This document shows positions 17,120 to 26,437 of a stretch of 64,000 nt of DNA, one piece after another. Each line of letters begins with the position of its first letter. Position 1 is the first letter of the stretch. The notes under the pieces were generated by a model. It did no database searches, was not told where the DNA came from, and was given only the letters and a program-made list of their open reading frames with translations. A program made the position numbers and the translations under genes. This stretch comes from Hyphomicrobiales bacterium (GTDB lineage: Bacteria; Pseudomonadota; Alphaproteobacteria; Rhizobiales; Xanthobacteraceae): assembly GCA_009377755.1 (NCBI GenBank), contig WHTM01000005.1, positions 1 through 64,000 on the forward strand. Direction: 5' to 3'.

Positions 17120-18064
17120 GTGCGCATCATCACGCCTAATGACATCGCCCGTGTGCTCACCTATCCGGCGCTGATCGATGCGCTCGAGGAGGCGTTTCGC
17201 AGCGACATCGCGCTGCCGCAACGGCACCACCACACCATCGCACAGCCCGGCGCCGACGCGACGCTGCTGCTGATGCCGTCGTGGACCGAGTCGGGACAGA
17301 AATTCGTCGGCTGCAAGGTAGTGACGGTGTTCCCCGACAATGCGCCGCGTGGCGAGCCGTCGCTCTACGGGTCATATCTGCTGCTTTCCGGTGAGAGCGG
17401 CGAGCCGCTGGCGGTGATCGATGGCCGGGTGCTGACGGCCTGGCGTACCGCCTGCGCCTCGGCGCTGGCTGCGCGCTATCTCGCCCGCGCCGATGCGTCG
17501 CACCTCGTCATGGTTGGGGCCGGCGCCCTGGCGCCGCATCTCGTACACGCGCATGCGAGCGTGCGGCCGGTCACGCGGGTGACCCTGTGGAACCGCACGC
17601 GGAGCCGGGCGGTGCAGGCCGCGTTCGGCTTGGCGGTGACCGGCATCGAAACCGAGGTTACCGACGACCTCGAAACCGCGGTGCGCGACGCCGACATCGT
17701 TTCCTGCGCGACGCTCGCCGCCCAACCGCTGATCCGCGGCCAGTGGCTCAAGAAAGGCGCCCACGTCGATCTCGTGGGCGGGTTCACGCCGAAGATGCGC
17801 GAGGCCGACGACGCGGCGATCAAACGCGCGCGCGTCTACGTCGACACTCGCCCGGGCGCCATGAAGGAGGCGGGCGACATCGTGCAGCCGCTGCGCCGCA
17901 AGGTGATCACGAAGGAGGACATCCAGGGCGACCTGTTCGATCTCTGCCGCGGCAAGGTGAAAGGCCGCCGGCGGGCAAGCGAGATCACGCTGTTCAAGTC
18001 GGTGGGAACGGCGATCGAGGACCTGGCGGCGGCGATGCTGGTGTGGCGGGGGGTCGCAGGTTGA
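17120..18064 (+). CDS. Ornithine cyclodeaminase / mu-crystallin family protein
   Basis: A 314-aa NAD(P)-dependent protein. The start is a GTG at 17120 (MRIITPNDIARVLTYPALID) with GGTGGG upstream; upstream frame is shadow of lapA. YLLLSGESGEPLAVIDGRVL near residue 90 and TAWRTACASALAARYLAR near 110 match the family. MVGAGALAPHLVHAHASVRP near 130 is the Rossmann loop. HVDLVGGFTPKMREAD near 215 and ARVYVDTRPGAMKEAGDIVQ near 240 follow. Members include ornithine cyclodeaminase, ketimine reductase and alanine dehydrogenase; the substrate cannot be told here. It interrupts the usual lapA-trpF adjacency. Confidence 0.88.
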   Translation: MRIITPNDIARVLTYPALIDALEEAFRSDIALPQRHHHTIAQPGADATLLLMPSWTESGQKFVGCKVVTVFPDNAPRGEPSLYGSYLLLSGESGEPLAVIDGRVLTAWRTACASALAARYLARADASHLVMVGAGALAPHLVHAHASVRPVTRVTLWNRTRSRAVQAAFGLAVTGIETEVTDDLETAVRDADIVSCATLAAQPLIRGQWLKKGAHVDLVGGFTPKMREADDAAIKRARVYVDTRPGAMKEAGDIVQPLRRKVITKEDIQGDLFDLCRGKVKGRRRASEITLFKSVGTAIEDLAAAMLVWRGVAG

Positions 18065-18100
18065 GGGCCGGGATGCTAGATATAGGGCTGAGAGAAGCCC

Positions 18101-18394
18101 ATGAATGCGCCCGACATCAATCGTTCGATCCTGCGCATGCACGTCGCAGCAATCGAGGCCAAGCACCCGATCAAAATCCTCGGGCTCTTGCCGCGTGGCA
18201 GCGCGGCGCATGTATTCGAGGAGAATGCCCTCGATTTTTTAGCCGTAAAGCGTCCTGGGCTGGACTTGCTTGGGCTGGCCCAGGCCCAAGTCGATTTGCG
18301 GGAGCTGTTGGGGCGCCCAGTCGGCATCGTCCTCGTGAGCGGGCTGAAGGGTCGCGAGGCTGAAGAACTTCCCCGTCTCGTCGAGCCGTTATGA
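18101..18394 (+). CDS. MNT-type nucleotidyltransferase-like protein (degenerate)
   Basis: A 97-aa protein resembling the MntA/MNT-type antitoxin that pairs with HepT. The fold landmarks are LRMHVAAIEAKHPIKILGLL near residue 11, RPGLDLLGLAQAQVDLRELL near 51 and GRPVGIVLVSGLK near 71. The catalytic GSx10DxD motif is not intact: the position of LFGS reads ILGL, and the DxD site reads ALDFL with one Asp. The stop overlaps the next gene (ATGA). That overlap is typical of MNT-HepT pairs. It may be an inactive relic or a binding-only antitoxin. Confidence 0.7.
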   Translation: MNAPDINRSILRMHVAAIEAKHPIKILGLLPRGSAAHVFEENALDFLAVKRPGLDLLGLAQAQVDLRELLGRPVGIVLVSGLKGREAEELPRLVEPL

Positions 18395-18687
18395 AGCGGT
18401 TTGATCTTGAACGGTTGCGCGATGCCGGCGACTTCGCACGCTATGCTCAGGGCAATGCCAGCGGCCTATCGGCGGACGTCTTGGCTGACGCAATGCAGCC
18501 GCAGCATGCCGCGCTATTTGACCTCATCATCATCGGAGAAACTCTGAATGGGGTGTCAGCGGAAGTTAAGAGCGCTGCTCCCGATTTGCCTTGGCAAGCG
18601 ATGGTCGATTTGCACCCTTTCGTCGTCCACGCCTATTGGCAGGTTGATTTCGAAATCATTGCCGATGTTATTGAAAAACCGACTTGA
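18391..18687 (+). CDS. HepT-like (DUF86) ribonuclease-family protein, catalytic Arg replaced
   Basis: A 98-aa helical protein. LFDLIIIGETLNGVSAEVKS near residue 42 and APDLPWQAMVDL near 65 match HepT, as does YWQVDFEIIADVIEK at the end. The RNase motif R-x4-H-x-Y reads HPFVVHAY: the His and Tyr are present, but the Arg is His and the following Asn is Pro. Activity is therefore doubtful. It forms a two-gene unit with the upstream MNT-like gene, inserted between ocd and trpF. Base use here is less GC-rich than in trpF, consistent with transfer. Confidence 0.72.
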   Translation: MKRFDLERLRDAGDFARYAQGNASGLSADVLADAMQPQHAALFDLIIIGETLNGVSAEVKSAAPDLPWQAMVDLHPFVVHAYWQVDFEIIADVIEKPT

Positions 18688-18741
18688 TCTCCTGATCTTT
18701 CGACTCGAACGATTGATAGGGTTCGTTGAGCATTCGGATAC

Positions 18742-19413
18742 ATGACCCCCCTCGTCAAAATCTGCGGCCTCGCCACGCCCGGCGCGCTTGACGCGGCGCT
18801 CGCCGCCGGCGCTGATCTGGTCGGATTCGTGTTCTTTCCGCCTTCGCCGCGGAATGTCCTGCCGGCGGTGGCGCGCGATCTCGGCGGCCGGGTCAAAGAC
18901 AGAGCGCTGAAAGTAGCGCTCACCGTCGATGCCGACGATGCGCTGGTCGAGGCGATCGTCGAGGACCTCAAGCCCGATGTTCTGCAACTGCACGGCCATG
19001 AATCTCTAGAGCGCGTTACCGCGCTGAAAGCCCGCTTTGGGCTGCCGGTCATGAAGGCGATCCCGGTCGAGACCCGGGCCGACCTCGCCGCCGTCGGCCG
19101 CTATCGCGGCATTGCCGATCGGCTCCTGTTCGATGCGTGCGCGCCGCGCGAGGCGACGCGGCCGGGTGGGCTCGGCAAGCCGTTCGACTGGCGCTTGCTC
19201 AGCGATATCGAGGCCGGGCCGGATTACCTGCTGTCCGGCGGGCTCGATGCCGGCAATGTGGCCGAGGCGCTGGCCGTCACCGGGGCGCCTGGCGTCGACG
19301 TCTCATCGGGCGTCGAGCGCCGCCCCGGCGAGAAGGACCCGGACAAGATCGCCGCCTTTGTGAAGGCGGCCCGGGAGGCTTGGAAAAGCCGCGCCAGTCC
19401 GCTACCCAACTAG
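18742..19413 (+). CDS. trpF: Phosphoribosylanthranilate isomerase
   Basis: Amadori rearrangement step of tryptophan synthesis; 223 aa TIM barrel. VKICGLATPGALDAAL (residues 5-20, catalytic Cys in KICG), DLVGFVFFPPSPRNV near 25, DVLQLHGHE near 79 and LLSGGLDAGNVAEAL near 160 are conserved. GVDVSSGVERRPGEKD near 187 contains the phosphate-binding turn. The TAG stop lies inside the terminal CTAGTG of the first palindromic element, so the C-terminal residues may have been set by that insertion. Confidence 0.96.
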   Translation: MTPLVKICGLATPGALDAALAAGADLVGFVFFPPSPRNVLPAVARDLGGRVKDRALKVALTVDADDALVEAIVEDLKPDVLQLHGHESLERVTALKARFGLPVMKAIPVETRADLAAVGRYRGIADRLLFDACAPREATRPGGLGKPFDWRLLSDIEAGPDYLLSGGLDAGNVAEALAVTGAPGVDVSSGVERRPGEKDPDKIAAFVKAAREAWKSRASPLPN

Positions 19414-19484
19414 TGCCCCGCTTCCGAAGTTCGTGATACACTGCAGCACTCTCCGACACGAACTTCGGAAGCAAAGGGCACTAG
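19410..19484. repeat. CTAGTG palindromic element 1
   Basis: A 75-bp element running from CTAG to CTAG. The arms CTAGTGCCC...GCTTCCGAAGTTCGTG and CACGAACTTCGGAAGC...GGGCACTAG pair over about 25 bp around a ~20-nt loop. Its first bases provide the trpF stop codon (TAG at 19411-19413). It is one of four similar, non-identical units in a row. Confidence 0.9.
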
Positions 19485-19497
19485 CAAGCCTATGATT

Positions 19498-19574
19498 CTA
19501 GTGCCGCTTTCGATTTGAAGTTCCTGAATGAGATTGCCGCAAGTGCTGCAGGAACTTCAAATCGGCGGCACTAG
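19498..19574. repeat. CTAGTG palindromic element 2
   Basis: A 77-bp element. The left arm contains CTAGTGCCGC and TTTGAAGTTCCTG; the right arm contains CAGGAACTTCAAA and GCGGCACTAG. The shared core GAAGTTC and the CTAGTG ends match element 1, but the bases between them differ while still pairing. Its last CTAG is also the first CTAG of element 3. Confidence 0.9.
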
Positions 19575-19648
19575 TGTGGTGGTTCAGAAGTTCGCTCTAT
19601 TGCCCACCGCGGACTTGTAAGCGAACTTCTGAACCAAACCACACTTAG
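19571..19648. repeat. CTAGTG palindromic element 3
   Basis: A 78-bp element. The left arm CTAGTGTGGT, GGTTCAGAAGTTCGCT pairs with AGCGAACTTCTGAACC, ACCACACTTAG on the right. The right terminus has decayed from CACTAG to CACTTAG. It shares the CTAG at 19571-19574 with element 2, so the units are packed without spacer. Confidence 0.88.
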
Positions 19649-19661
19649 ATTCATAAGGTTG

Positions 19662-19735
19662 CTAGTGTCCTTCGAATCCGAAGTTCGCTCGGAGGGTGCT
19701 GCGAAATCAGGCGAACTTCGGTTTCGGGACACTAG
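19662..19735. repeat. CTAGTG palindromic element 4
   Basis: A 74-bp element with arms CTAGTGTCC...ATCCGAAGTTCGC and GCGAACTTCGG...GGACACTAG. It ends 3 nt before the trpB ATG, so the trpB ribosome-binding region lies inside its right arm (CGGGAC is the only purine-rich run). A single decayed arm of a close relative lies at 31447-31473. Confidence 0.9.
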
Positions 19736-19738
19736 CGC

Positions 19739-20985
<1,247 letters not shown>

Positions 20986-20989
<4 letters not shown>

Positions 20990-21162
20990 CGATCCGCGTC
21001 GATCGGCGCCTCGTGAAGGTCGAAAGCCGCGCTGCGCACTCGGCATCTTCCCTCCCCCACGTCCAAGTCGGATGTTTCCGGCTTGGACCAAATCAGAATG
21101 GCCGAACGCGGGAACACCCGCGTTCGGTTGGGGGGAGTAACCGCGGGGAGAACGCGGCGTGA
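20986..21162 (+). CDS. Small bridging ORF between trpB and trpA (58 codons)
   Basis: A GTG at 20986 overlaps the trpB stop (GTGA), and the frame stays open for 58 codons to a TGA that overlaps the trpA GTG at 21159 (GTGA again). Residues 1-9 (MTIRVDRRL) closely match the TrpA start MTTRIDRRF, so this is a decayed copy of the trpA 5' end. From about residue 17 the frame runs through the inserted hairpin element and has no family resemblance. It could be translated as a bridge keeping trpB-trpA coupling. The peptide itself is unlikely to have a function. Confidence 0.45.
21049..21137. repeat. Compound palindromic element between trpB and trpA
   Basis: An outer stem, CTCCCCC (21052-21058) with GGGGGAG (21131-21137), encloses two hairpins. 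One is GTCCAAGTCGGA/TCCGGCTTGGAC (21061-21088). The other is CCGAACGCGGG/CCCGCGTTCGG, a perfect 11-bp stem with loop AACA (21102-21127). It is flanked on the left by a decayed trpA start and on the right by the real one. It is of a different family from the CTAGTG elements at the trpF-trpB junction. Confidence 0.8.
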
Positions 21163-21998
21163 CGACCCGCATCGATCGCCGCTTCGCCACACTGAAGGAG
21201 GAAGGTCGCGCCGCGCTGGTCACCTTCCTGATGGCCGGCGATCCCGATGCCGACACCGCGCTTGCGATCGTCAAGGCGCTCCCCGACGCGGGCGCCGACG
21301 TGATCGAGCTGGGCATGCCGTTCACCGATCCGATGGCAGACGGACCGGCGATCCAAGCCGCCGGGCTTCGCGCGCTCAAGGCCGGGCAGACCATGGCAAA
21401 GACGCTCGCCATGGTGCGCGGCTTCCGCGCCGGCGACGATGCCACCCCGATCGTGCTGATGGGCTACTACAACCCGATCTATATCTACGGGGTCGACCGC
21501 TTCCTCGCTGACGCCAAGGCGGCCGGGGTCGACGGCCTGATCGTCGTCGATCTGCCCCCGGAGGAGGACACCGAGCTGTGCCTGCCGGCGCTCAAGGCCG
21601 GGCTGAATTTCATTCGCCTTGCGACCCCGACCACCGACGACCGGCGCCTGCCAACGGTGCTCGCCAATACGTCGGGCTTCGTCTACTACGTCTCGATCAC
21701 CGGCATCACCGGCGCGGCAACGCCGGATGCGGGGCGGGTGGGCGATGCGGTCGCCCGCATCAAGCGGCACACGGCATTGCCGGTCGCGGTCGGCTTCGGG
21801 GTCAAGACCGCGGCGCACGCCCGTTCGATCGCGGCGGGCGCCGATGGCGCGGTTGTGGGCTCGGCTCTGGTCGACGCCTTGCGGTCGAGCCTCGATGCGG
21901 ACGGCAAGGCGACGTCCAAGACCGTTAAGGCCGTGACCAGCCTCGTCCGCGAGCTGGCTGAAGGTGTGCGCGGCGTGGCACGTCAAACGGCCGGGTAG
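21159..21998 (+). CDS. trpA: Tryptophan synthase alpha chain
   Basis: Cleaves indole-3-glycerol phosphate to indole; 279 aa. The start is a GTG at 21159 ([20 protein letters not shown]), with GGGGAG about 8 nt upstream. [20 protein letters not shown] near residue 48 contains the catalytic Glu and Asp. [20 protein letters not shown] near 100 and [12 protein letters not shown] near 174 are conserved. [20 protein letters not shown] near 208 holds the phosphate site. Confidence 0.97.
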   Translation: MTTRIDRRFATLKEEGRAALVTFLMAGDPDADTALAIVKALPDAGADVIELGMPFTDPMADGPAIQAAGLRALKAGQTMAKTLAMVRGFRAGDDATPIVLMGYYNPIYIYGVDRFLADAKAAGVDGLIVVDLPPEEDTELCLPALKAGLNFIRLATPTTDDRRLPTVLANTSGFVYYVSITGITGAATPDAGRVGDAVARIKRHTALPVAVGFGVKTAAHARSIAAGADGAVVGSALVDALRSSLDADGKATSKTVKAVTSLVRELAEGVRGVARQTAG

Positions 21999-22026
21999 GA
22001 CGAATTGCGCTAAGATGCCGTCATCA

Positions 22027-22055
22027 TTGCCGGGAATGGTCAGGCGAACCATATA
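22027..22055 (+). promoter_or_regulatory. Possible promoter for accD-folC
   Basis: TTGCCG (22027-22032) and CATATA (22050-22055) are spaced by 17 nt, about 105 nt before the accD start. The 164-nt trpA-accD gap is long enough for a separate promoter. The match is moderate. Confidence 0.35.
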
Positions 22056-22162
22056 GAAGCGTGTCATGCCCCGCGAATGTGGGACATCCGGTAATCACCG
22101 AAAGGTTGTGGTTGCTGGATCGCCCGCCCTCGCCGGCGACGACGGCAGGAAAGCATGTCTCG

Positions 22163-23056
22163 ATGAACTGGATCTCGAACTTCGTCCGGCCGAAAATCCG
22201 TAACATGCTCAACCGGCGTGAGACGCCGGAGAATCTGTGGATCAAGTGCCCGGACACCGGCCAGCTCGTGTTCTTCAAGGACGTCGAAGCCAACCAGTTC
22301 GTCATCCCGAATTCCAATCATCACATGCGCATCAGCGCCAATGTGCGCCTCAAGCTGTTGTTCGACGGCGGCACGTTCGACGAGATCGCGCTGCCGGAGG
22401 TCCCGCTCGATCCCCTCAAGTTTCGCGACGAACGCCGCTATGTCGATCGCCTCAAGGACGCGCGCGCCAAGACCGGCATGCAGGACGCCGTGATGGTTGC
22501 GTTCGGCCAGCTTGATGGCCTTCCCGTTGTCGCCGGCGTGCAGGACTTCGACTTCATGGGTGGCTCTCTCGGCATGGCCGCCGCCGAAGCCGTGATTACC
22601 GGCTTGGAGACCGCCGCCGAACGTGGCACGCCCTTCATCATGTTCGCCGCCTCGGGCGGCGCGCGCATGCAGGAGGGAATCCTGTCGCTGATGCAGCTTC
22701 CGCGCACGACGATCGCAGTGCAGGTGCTGCGGGAGGCGAAGCAGCCCTATATCGTCGTGCTGACCAATCCGACCACCGGCGGCGTCACCGCCTCTTACGC
22801 CATGCTCGGCGACGTCCAGATCGCGGAGCCGGGCGCGCTGATCGGCTTCGCCGGGCCGCGGGTGATCGAGCAGACCATCCGTGAAAAACTGCCCGAAGGA
22901 TTCCAGCGCGCGGAATACTTGAAGGAGCACGGCATGGTGGACATGGTGGTGCATCGTCACCAGTTGCGGCCGATGCTGGCGCAGCTGTGCCGGTTATTGA
23001 CCAAGGCACCGGGGCCGGCACCGCAGATCAACCTGCCGCTGCCTGCGCCAGCGTGA
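22163..23056 (+). CDS. accD: Acetyl-CoA carboxylase carboxyltransferase subunit beta
   Basis: Beta half of the carboxyltransferase for malonyl-CoA synthesis; 297 aa from the ATG at 22163 ([16 protein letters not shown]). An earlier ATG at 22061 adds residues without family support. The crotonase-like core is intact: [20 protein letters not shown] near 135, [18 protein letters not shown] near 163 and [20 protein letters not shown] near 200. The zinc-ribbon region reads [14 protein letters not shown]...[11 protein letters not shown]. Only one of the four usual cysteines remains; to my recollection this loss is shared by related Hyphomicrobiales. The stop overlaps the folC start. Confidence 0.95.
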   Translation: MNWISNFVRPKIRNMLNRRETPENLWIKCPDTGQLVFFKDVEANQFVIPNSNHHMRISANVRLKLLFDGGTFDEIALPEVPLDPLKFRDERRYVDRLKDARAKTGMQDAVMVAFGQLDGLPVVAGVQDFDFMGGSLGMAAAEAVITGLETAAERGTPFIMFAASGGARMQEGILSLMQLPRTTIAVQVLREAKQPYIVVLTNPTTGGVTASYAMLGDVQIAEPGALIGFAGPRVIEQTIREKLPEGFQRAEYLKEHGMVDMVVHRHQLRPMLAQLCRLLTKAPGPAPQINLPLPAPA

Positions 23057-24393
23057 GCGAGCCCGATCCGTCCGTGCCTTCCATTGACGCCATCGTCGCG
23101 CGGCTGGCCGAGCTGCATCCGAAGCTGATCGACCTGTCGCTTGACCGAACGCTGCGGCTGTTGGCGCAGCTTGATCATCCCGAGCGCAAGCTGCCGCCTG
23201 TGATTCACGTGGCCGGCACCAACGGCAAGGGCTCGACCATCGCCTTCATGCGCGCGATATTGGAGGCGGCCGGGCTCTCGGTCCACGTCTACACCTCACC
23301 GCATCTGGTGCGTTTCAACGAGCGCTTCCGCCTCGGCGCGCGAGGACAGGGCGCGCTGGTATCCGATGCGGAGCTTGCAGAAGTGCTCGCCGAATGCGAG
23401 CGCGCCAATAACGGGCAACCGATCACGGTGTTCGAGATCACGACGGCGGTCGGGCTGCTGCTGTTCTCGCGGCATCCCGCCGACGTGATGTTGCTGGAGG
23501 TCGGCCTGGGCGGCCGGCTCGATGCCACCAACGTGATCGATCACCCGCTCGCCAGCGTGATCACGCCGGTGTCGCTCGACCATCTCGATTTTCTCGGTGA
23601 CAGCATCGAGACGATCGCCGGCGAGAAAACGGGCATCATCAAGCCCGGCACGCCCGTATTTGTCGGCGCGCAGCGGCGCGAGGCACTCGCCGTCATCGAG
23701 CGCCAGGCGGCGCGGATGGTCGCGCCGATCCGGATCGCCGGGGAAGATTGGACCGCCACCGAGGAGCGCAGCCGGCTTGTCTACCAGGACGAGGATGGGC
23801 TGCTCGACCTGGCGGCGCCGAAGCTGCTCGGGCGGCATCAATTTGAGAATGCGGGGCTTGCTATCGCGACGCTGCGCGGCGTTGCCGGACTGAAGCTGCC
23901 GCCGGCGGCGTTCGAGGCGGGCGTGGTCAAGGCCGACTGGCCTGCGCGGCTGCAGCGGCTGGCGCAAGGAACGCTGGCGGAGCTGATTCCGCCCGGAAGC
24001 GAGCTTTGGCTCGACGGCGGCCACAACCCCGACGGCAGCCGTGTCACCGCAAGTGCGCTTGCCGATCTGGAGGAGCGGGTATCGCGGCCGCTGGTGCTGG
24101 TCGTCGGGATGCTGTCCACCAAGGATGCTCCCGGCTTCCTGGGTAATTTTGCCGGTCTCGCCCGTCGCGTTGTGGCCGTGCCGATCGCCGGGCAGGAGAA
24201 CAGCATCCCGTCCGACGCGATCGCCGATATCGCACGCGCGGCCGGCATTCCGGCGACCGGCCGGGACAGCGTCGAAGATGCGCTTGAGGCAATCGAACGG
24301 CTCGCTCTCGATCCGCCGCCCCGCATCCTGATCACCGGCTCCCTTTATCTCGCCGGCCAGGTGCTGGCGGCGAACGGGACGCTGCCGGAGTAG
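23053..24393 (+). CDS. folC: Bifunctional folylpolyglutamate synthase / dihydrofolate synthase
   Basis: Adds glutamate to dihydropteroate and folates; 446 aa. The GTG at 23053 ([20 protein letters not shown]) overlaps the accD TGA; an upstream ATG in frame lies inside acc[21 protein letters not shown] near residue 57 is the Mur-ligase-type P-loop. [14 protein letters not shown] near 83, [14 protein letters not shown] near 147 and [20 protein letters not shown] near 170 are family landmarks. [14 protein letters not shown] near 318 and [12 protein letters not shown] at the end complete it. Confidence 0.95.
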   Translation: MSEPDPSVPSIDAIVARLAELHPKLIDLSLDRTLRLLAQLDHPERKLPPVIHVAGTNGKGSTIAFMRAILEAAGLSVHVYTSPHLVRFNERFRLGARGQGALVSDAELAEVLAECERANNGQPITVFEITTAVGLLLFSRHPADVMLLEVGLGGRLDATNVIDHPLASVITPVSLDHLDFLGDSIETIAGEKTGIIKPGTPVFVGAQRREALAVIERQAARMVAPIRIAGEDWTATEERSRLVYQDEDGLLDLAAPKLLGRHQFENAGLAIATLRGVAGLKLPPAAFEAGVVKADWPARLQRLAQGTLAELIPPGSELWLDGGHNPDGSRVTASALADLEERVSRPLVLVVGMLSTKDAPGFLGNFAGLARRVVAVPIAGQENSIPSDAIADIARAAGIPATGRDSVEDALEAIERLALDPPPRILITGSLYLAGQVLAANGTLPE

Positions 24394-24404
24394 GCGCGGC
24401 TCGG

Positions 24405-24541
24405 TCGTTCCGGGGCGCGGGCGAAGCTCGCGAGCCCGGGACCCATAACCCATATCAGCGATAAGGGCATGGCAGTGCCACATACTACCGACGGTGGTTA
24501 TGGATTCCGGGTTCCTCGCTTCGCTCGGCCCCGGAATGACG
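24405..24541. repeat. Interspersed palindromic repeat (CGTTCCGGGG...CCCCGGAATGACG type)
   Basis: The outer arms CGTTCCGGGGCGCGGGCGAA and TTCGCTCGGCCCCGGAATGA are inverted. Inner arms CCCGGGACCCATAACC and GGTTATGGATTCCGGG pair around a variable centre. It occupies the folC-cocE gap. The same plan occurs at 26292-26420 and 49971-50089. Confidence 0.85.
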
Positions 24542-24601
24542 CCACGAATGTAGCATGTTACGGTTTCAGTGAATGCAATAGAGTCCGTTGGGGGAAATGC
24601 C

Positions 24602-26281
24602 GTGAAGCAGGACGTGACAGAGTCGCAGCCCGTCTACAAATGGAAGCTGGAGAAAGACATCGACGTGCCGATGCGCGACGGCACGCTCCTGAAGGCCGAC
24701 CTGTTCCGGCCCGACAGCGACGAGACATTTCCCGTCATCCTCAACATGGGCATCTACCAGAAGGACAAGCTCTGGGTCCCGCCGGACGACCTGGAAGAAA
24801 AAGCCAATCCCTATATGAACTGGGAGACGGTCAATCCGGAATGGTGGTGCCCGCGCGGCTACGCCTCGCTGCGCATCGACGAGCGCGGCAGCGGCAAGAC
24901 GCCCGGCCAGCTCGTCGCCTACACGCAGCAGGAATCCATCGACTTCTACGACGCCATCGAATGGGCGGCGAAGCAGCCTTGGTGCTCCGGCGCGGTCGGC
25001 ACGCTGGGCATCTCGTTCTTCGCGCGCACGCAGTGGTGGGTCGCCAACCAGAAGCCGCCGTCGCTGAAGGCGATCATCCCGTGGGAGGGCGCCGCCGACC
25101 AGTACCGCGACGTGCTCTATCACGGCGGCATCTTTGGCGCCGGCTTCATCGTCGGCTGGTTCACGACCCACATGGCGCATCATCTCCTTGGTCGTGCCTA
25201 CAAACACAATCCCGACACGTTCCAGGACAATCTCCTGTACCGCTTCATGCGCAACAGCCTCGACAGTGGCGCGTTCCACTCGCAGCAGGCGCACTGGGAC
25301 AAGATCGACTTGCCGATGTACTCGGTCGGCAACTGGTCCGGCATGGCGCTGCATCTGCGCGGCGCGACCGAGGGCTACATGCGCGCCGCGTCGAAGAACA
25401 AGAAGCTGCGCATCCACTGCGGCACGCACTACCATCCGTTCTACAGCGAAGACGGACGGCGCGACCAGCTCCGCTTCTTCGACAAATGGCTCAAGGGCAT
25501 CGAGAACGGCGTGATGGACGAGCCGCCGGTCAAGCTAGCGATCCGCACCGGTCACGACGACTACTCGTTCCGCTTCGAGAATGAATGGCCGCTCGCACGC
25601 ACGCAGTGGACCAAGTACCACCTCGACCTGTCGCAATCGGCCGACGCCAAGGCCGCCGGCGCGGATGGCTCGCTGGTGACGTCAAATCCGGCCAAGACCG
25701 GGCAGCGCACCTATTCGGCGGCCGGCGCAGGCCACGCCGGCCGCGCCTCAGCGTCCGCAAGCATGCACGCGCGCATCCACGTCGGCGGCATCTCGCTGGT
25801 GACGCCGCCGCTCGAAGCGGACACCGAAGTCACCGGCCCGATCGCGGCGCAGCTCTGGGTATCGAGCACGTCGGAGGACATGGACATCTTCATCACCGTC
25901 CGGAACATCGATGCGGAGGGCAAGGACGTCTGGGAGACCGGCCAGCAGGGCGGCCAGGTGCCGGTCGCGAAGGGCTGGCTGCGGGTTTCGCATCGCGAGC
26001 TCGATCCCGAACTGACGCTGCCGTATCGGCCGTACCACAAGCATCTGCGCCGGCTGTGGCTGACGCCGAGCGAGATCGTGCAGGTGCAGGTCGAGGTTTG
26101 GCCGACCAGCATGGTGTTCAGACGAGGTCACCGCATCCGCGTCGACATCCAGCCGCGCGACGGCGTCGGCAGCGCGCCCTACACGCACTATAGTGCCGAC
26201 TACAATGACGGCGACAACACCATCTATTCCGGCGGCGACAAGGAATCCTATCTGCTGCTGCCGATCATTCCCGCGAAATAG
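24602..26281 (+). CDS. CocE/NonD-family alpha/beta hydrolase (X-Pro dipeptidyl-peptidase S15 type)
   Basis: A 559-aa hydrolase in the cocaine-esterase and S15 family. I place the start at GTG 24602, which has GGGGG 7 nt upstream; GTG 24569 is an alternative. The N-terminal part opens with DIDVPMRDGTLLKADLFRP. GYASLRIDERGSGKTPGQL near residue 90 is conserved. VGTLGISFFARTQWWVANQK near 140 carries the nucleophile Ser, in GISFFA rather than the common GxSYGG. THYHPFYSEDG near 282 may hold the His. The C-terminal jelly-roll starts near 345 (THYSADYNDGDNTIYSGG at the end). The substrate, ester or amide, is unknown. Confidence 0.87.
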   Translation: MKQDVTESQPVYKWKLEKDIDVPMRDGTLLKADLFRPDSDETFPVILNMGIYQKDKLWVPPDDLEEKANPYMNWETVNPEWWCPRGYASLRIDERGSGKTPGQLVAYTQQESIDFYDAIEWAAKQPWCSGAVGTLGISFFARTQWWVANQKPPSLKAIIPWEGAADQYRDVLYHGGIFGAGFIVGWFTTHMAHHLLGRAYKHNPDTFQDNLLYRFMRNSLDSGAFHSQQAHWDKIDLPMYSVGNWSGMALHLRGATEGYMRAASKNKKLRIHCGTHYHPFYSEDGRRDQLRFFDKWLKGIENGVMDEPPVKLAIRTGHDDYSFRFENEWPLARTQWTKYHLDLSQSADAKAAGADGSLVTSNPAKTGQRTYSAAGAGHAGRASASASMHARIHVGGISLVTPPLEADTEVTGPIAAQLWVSSTSEDMDIFITVRNIDAEGKDVWETGQQGGQVPVAKGWLRVSHRELDPELTLPYRPYHKHLRRLWLTPSEIVQVQVEVWPTSMVFRRGHRIRVDIQPRDGVGSAPYTHYSADYNDGDNTIYSGGDKESYLLLPIIPAK

Positions 26282-26291
26282 CACAGACCCC

Positions 26292-26420
26292 TGTCGTCCC
26301 GGCCAACCCCGGATTTGATCCGGGGAAACGCGAGCCGGGACCCATAGCCACCGTTCTCTCGATCGGCGATAGAATCGTGGTTATGGATCCCGACTCTCGC
26401 TTCGCTCGGCCGGGATGACA
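26292..26420. repeat. Interspersed palindromic repeat (TGTCGTCCCGG...CCGGGATGACA type)
   Basis: Arms TGTCGTCCCGGCC and GGCCGGGATGACA close a large imperfect hairpin that also pairs GAGCCGGGACCCATAGCC with a matching right half. A small CCCCGGATTTGATCCGGGG hairpin lies on the left. It fills the cocE-ldh2 gap. Confidence 0.87.
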
Positions 26421-26437
26421 ATCTCTGGAACCATAGC

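Noticed and set aside
19410-19735. CRISPR array
   Set aside because: Units are tandem palindromes of differing sequence, not identical repeats with equal-length unique spacers, and no cas genes are present.
22061-22162. A 34-residue N-terminal extension of AccD from ATG 22061
   Set aside because: [11 protein letters not shown] at 22163 is the usual start of the family, and the extension has no resemblance to it.
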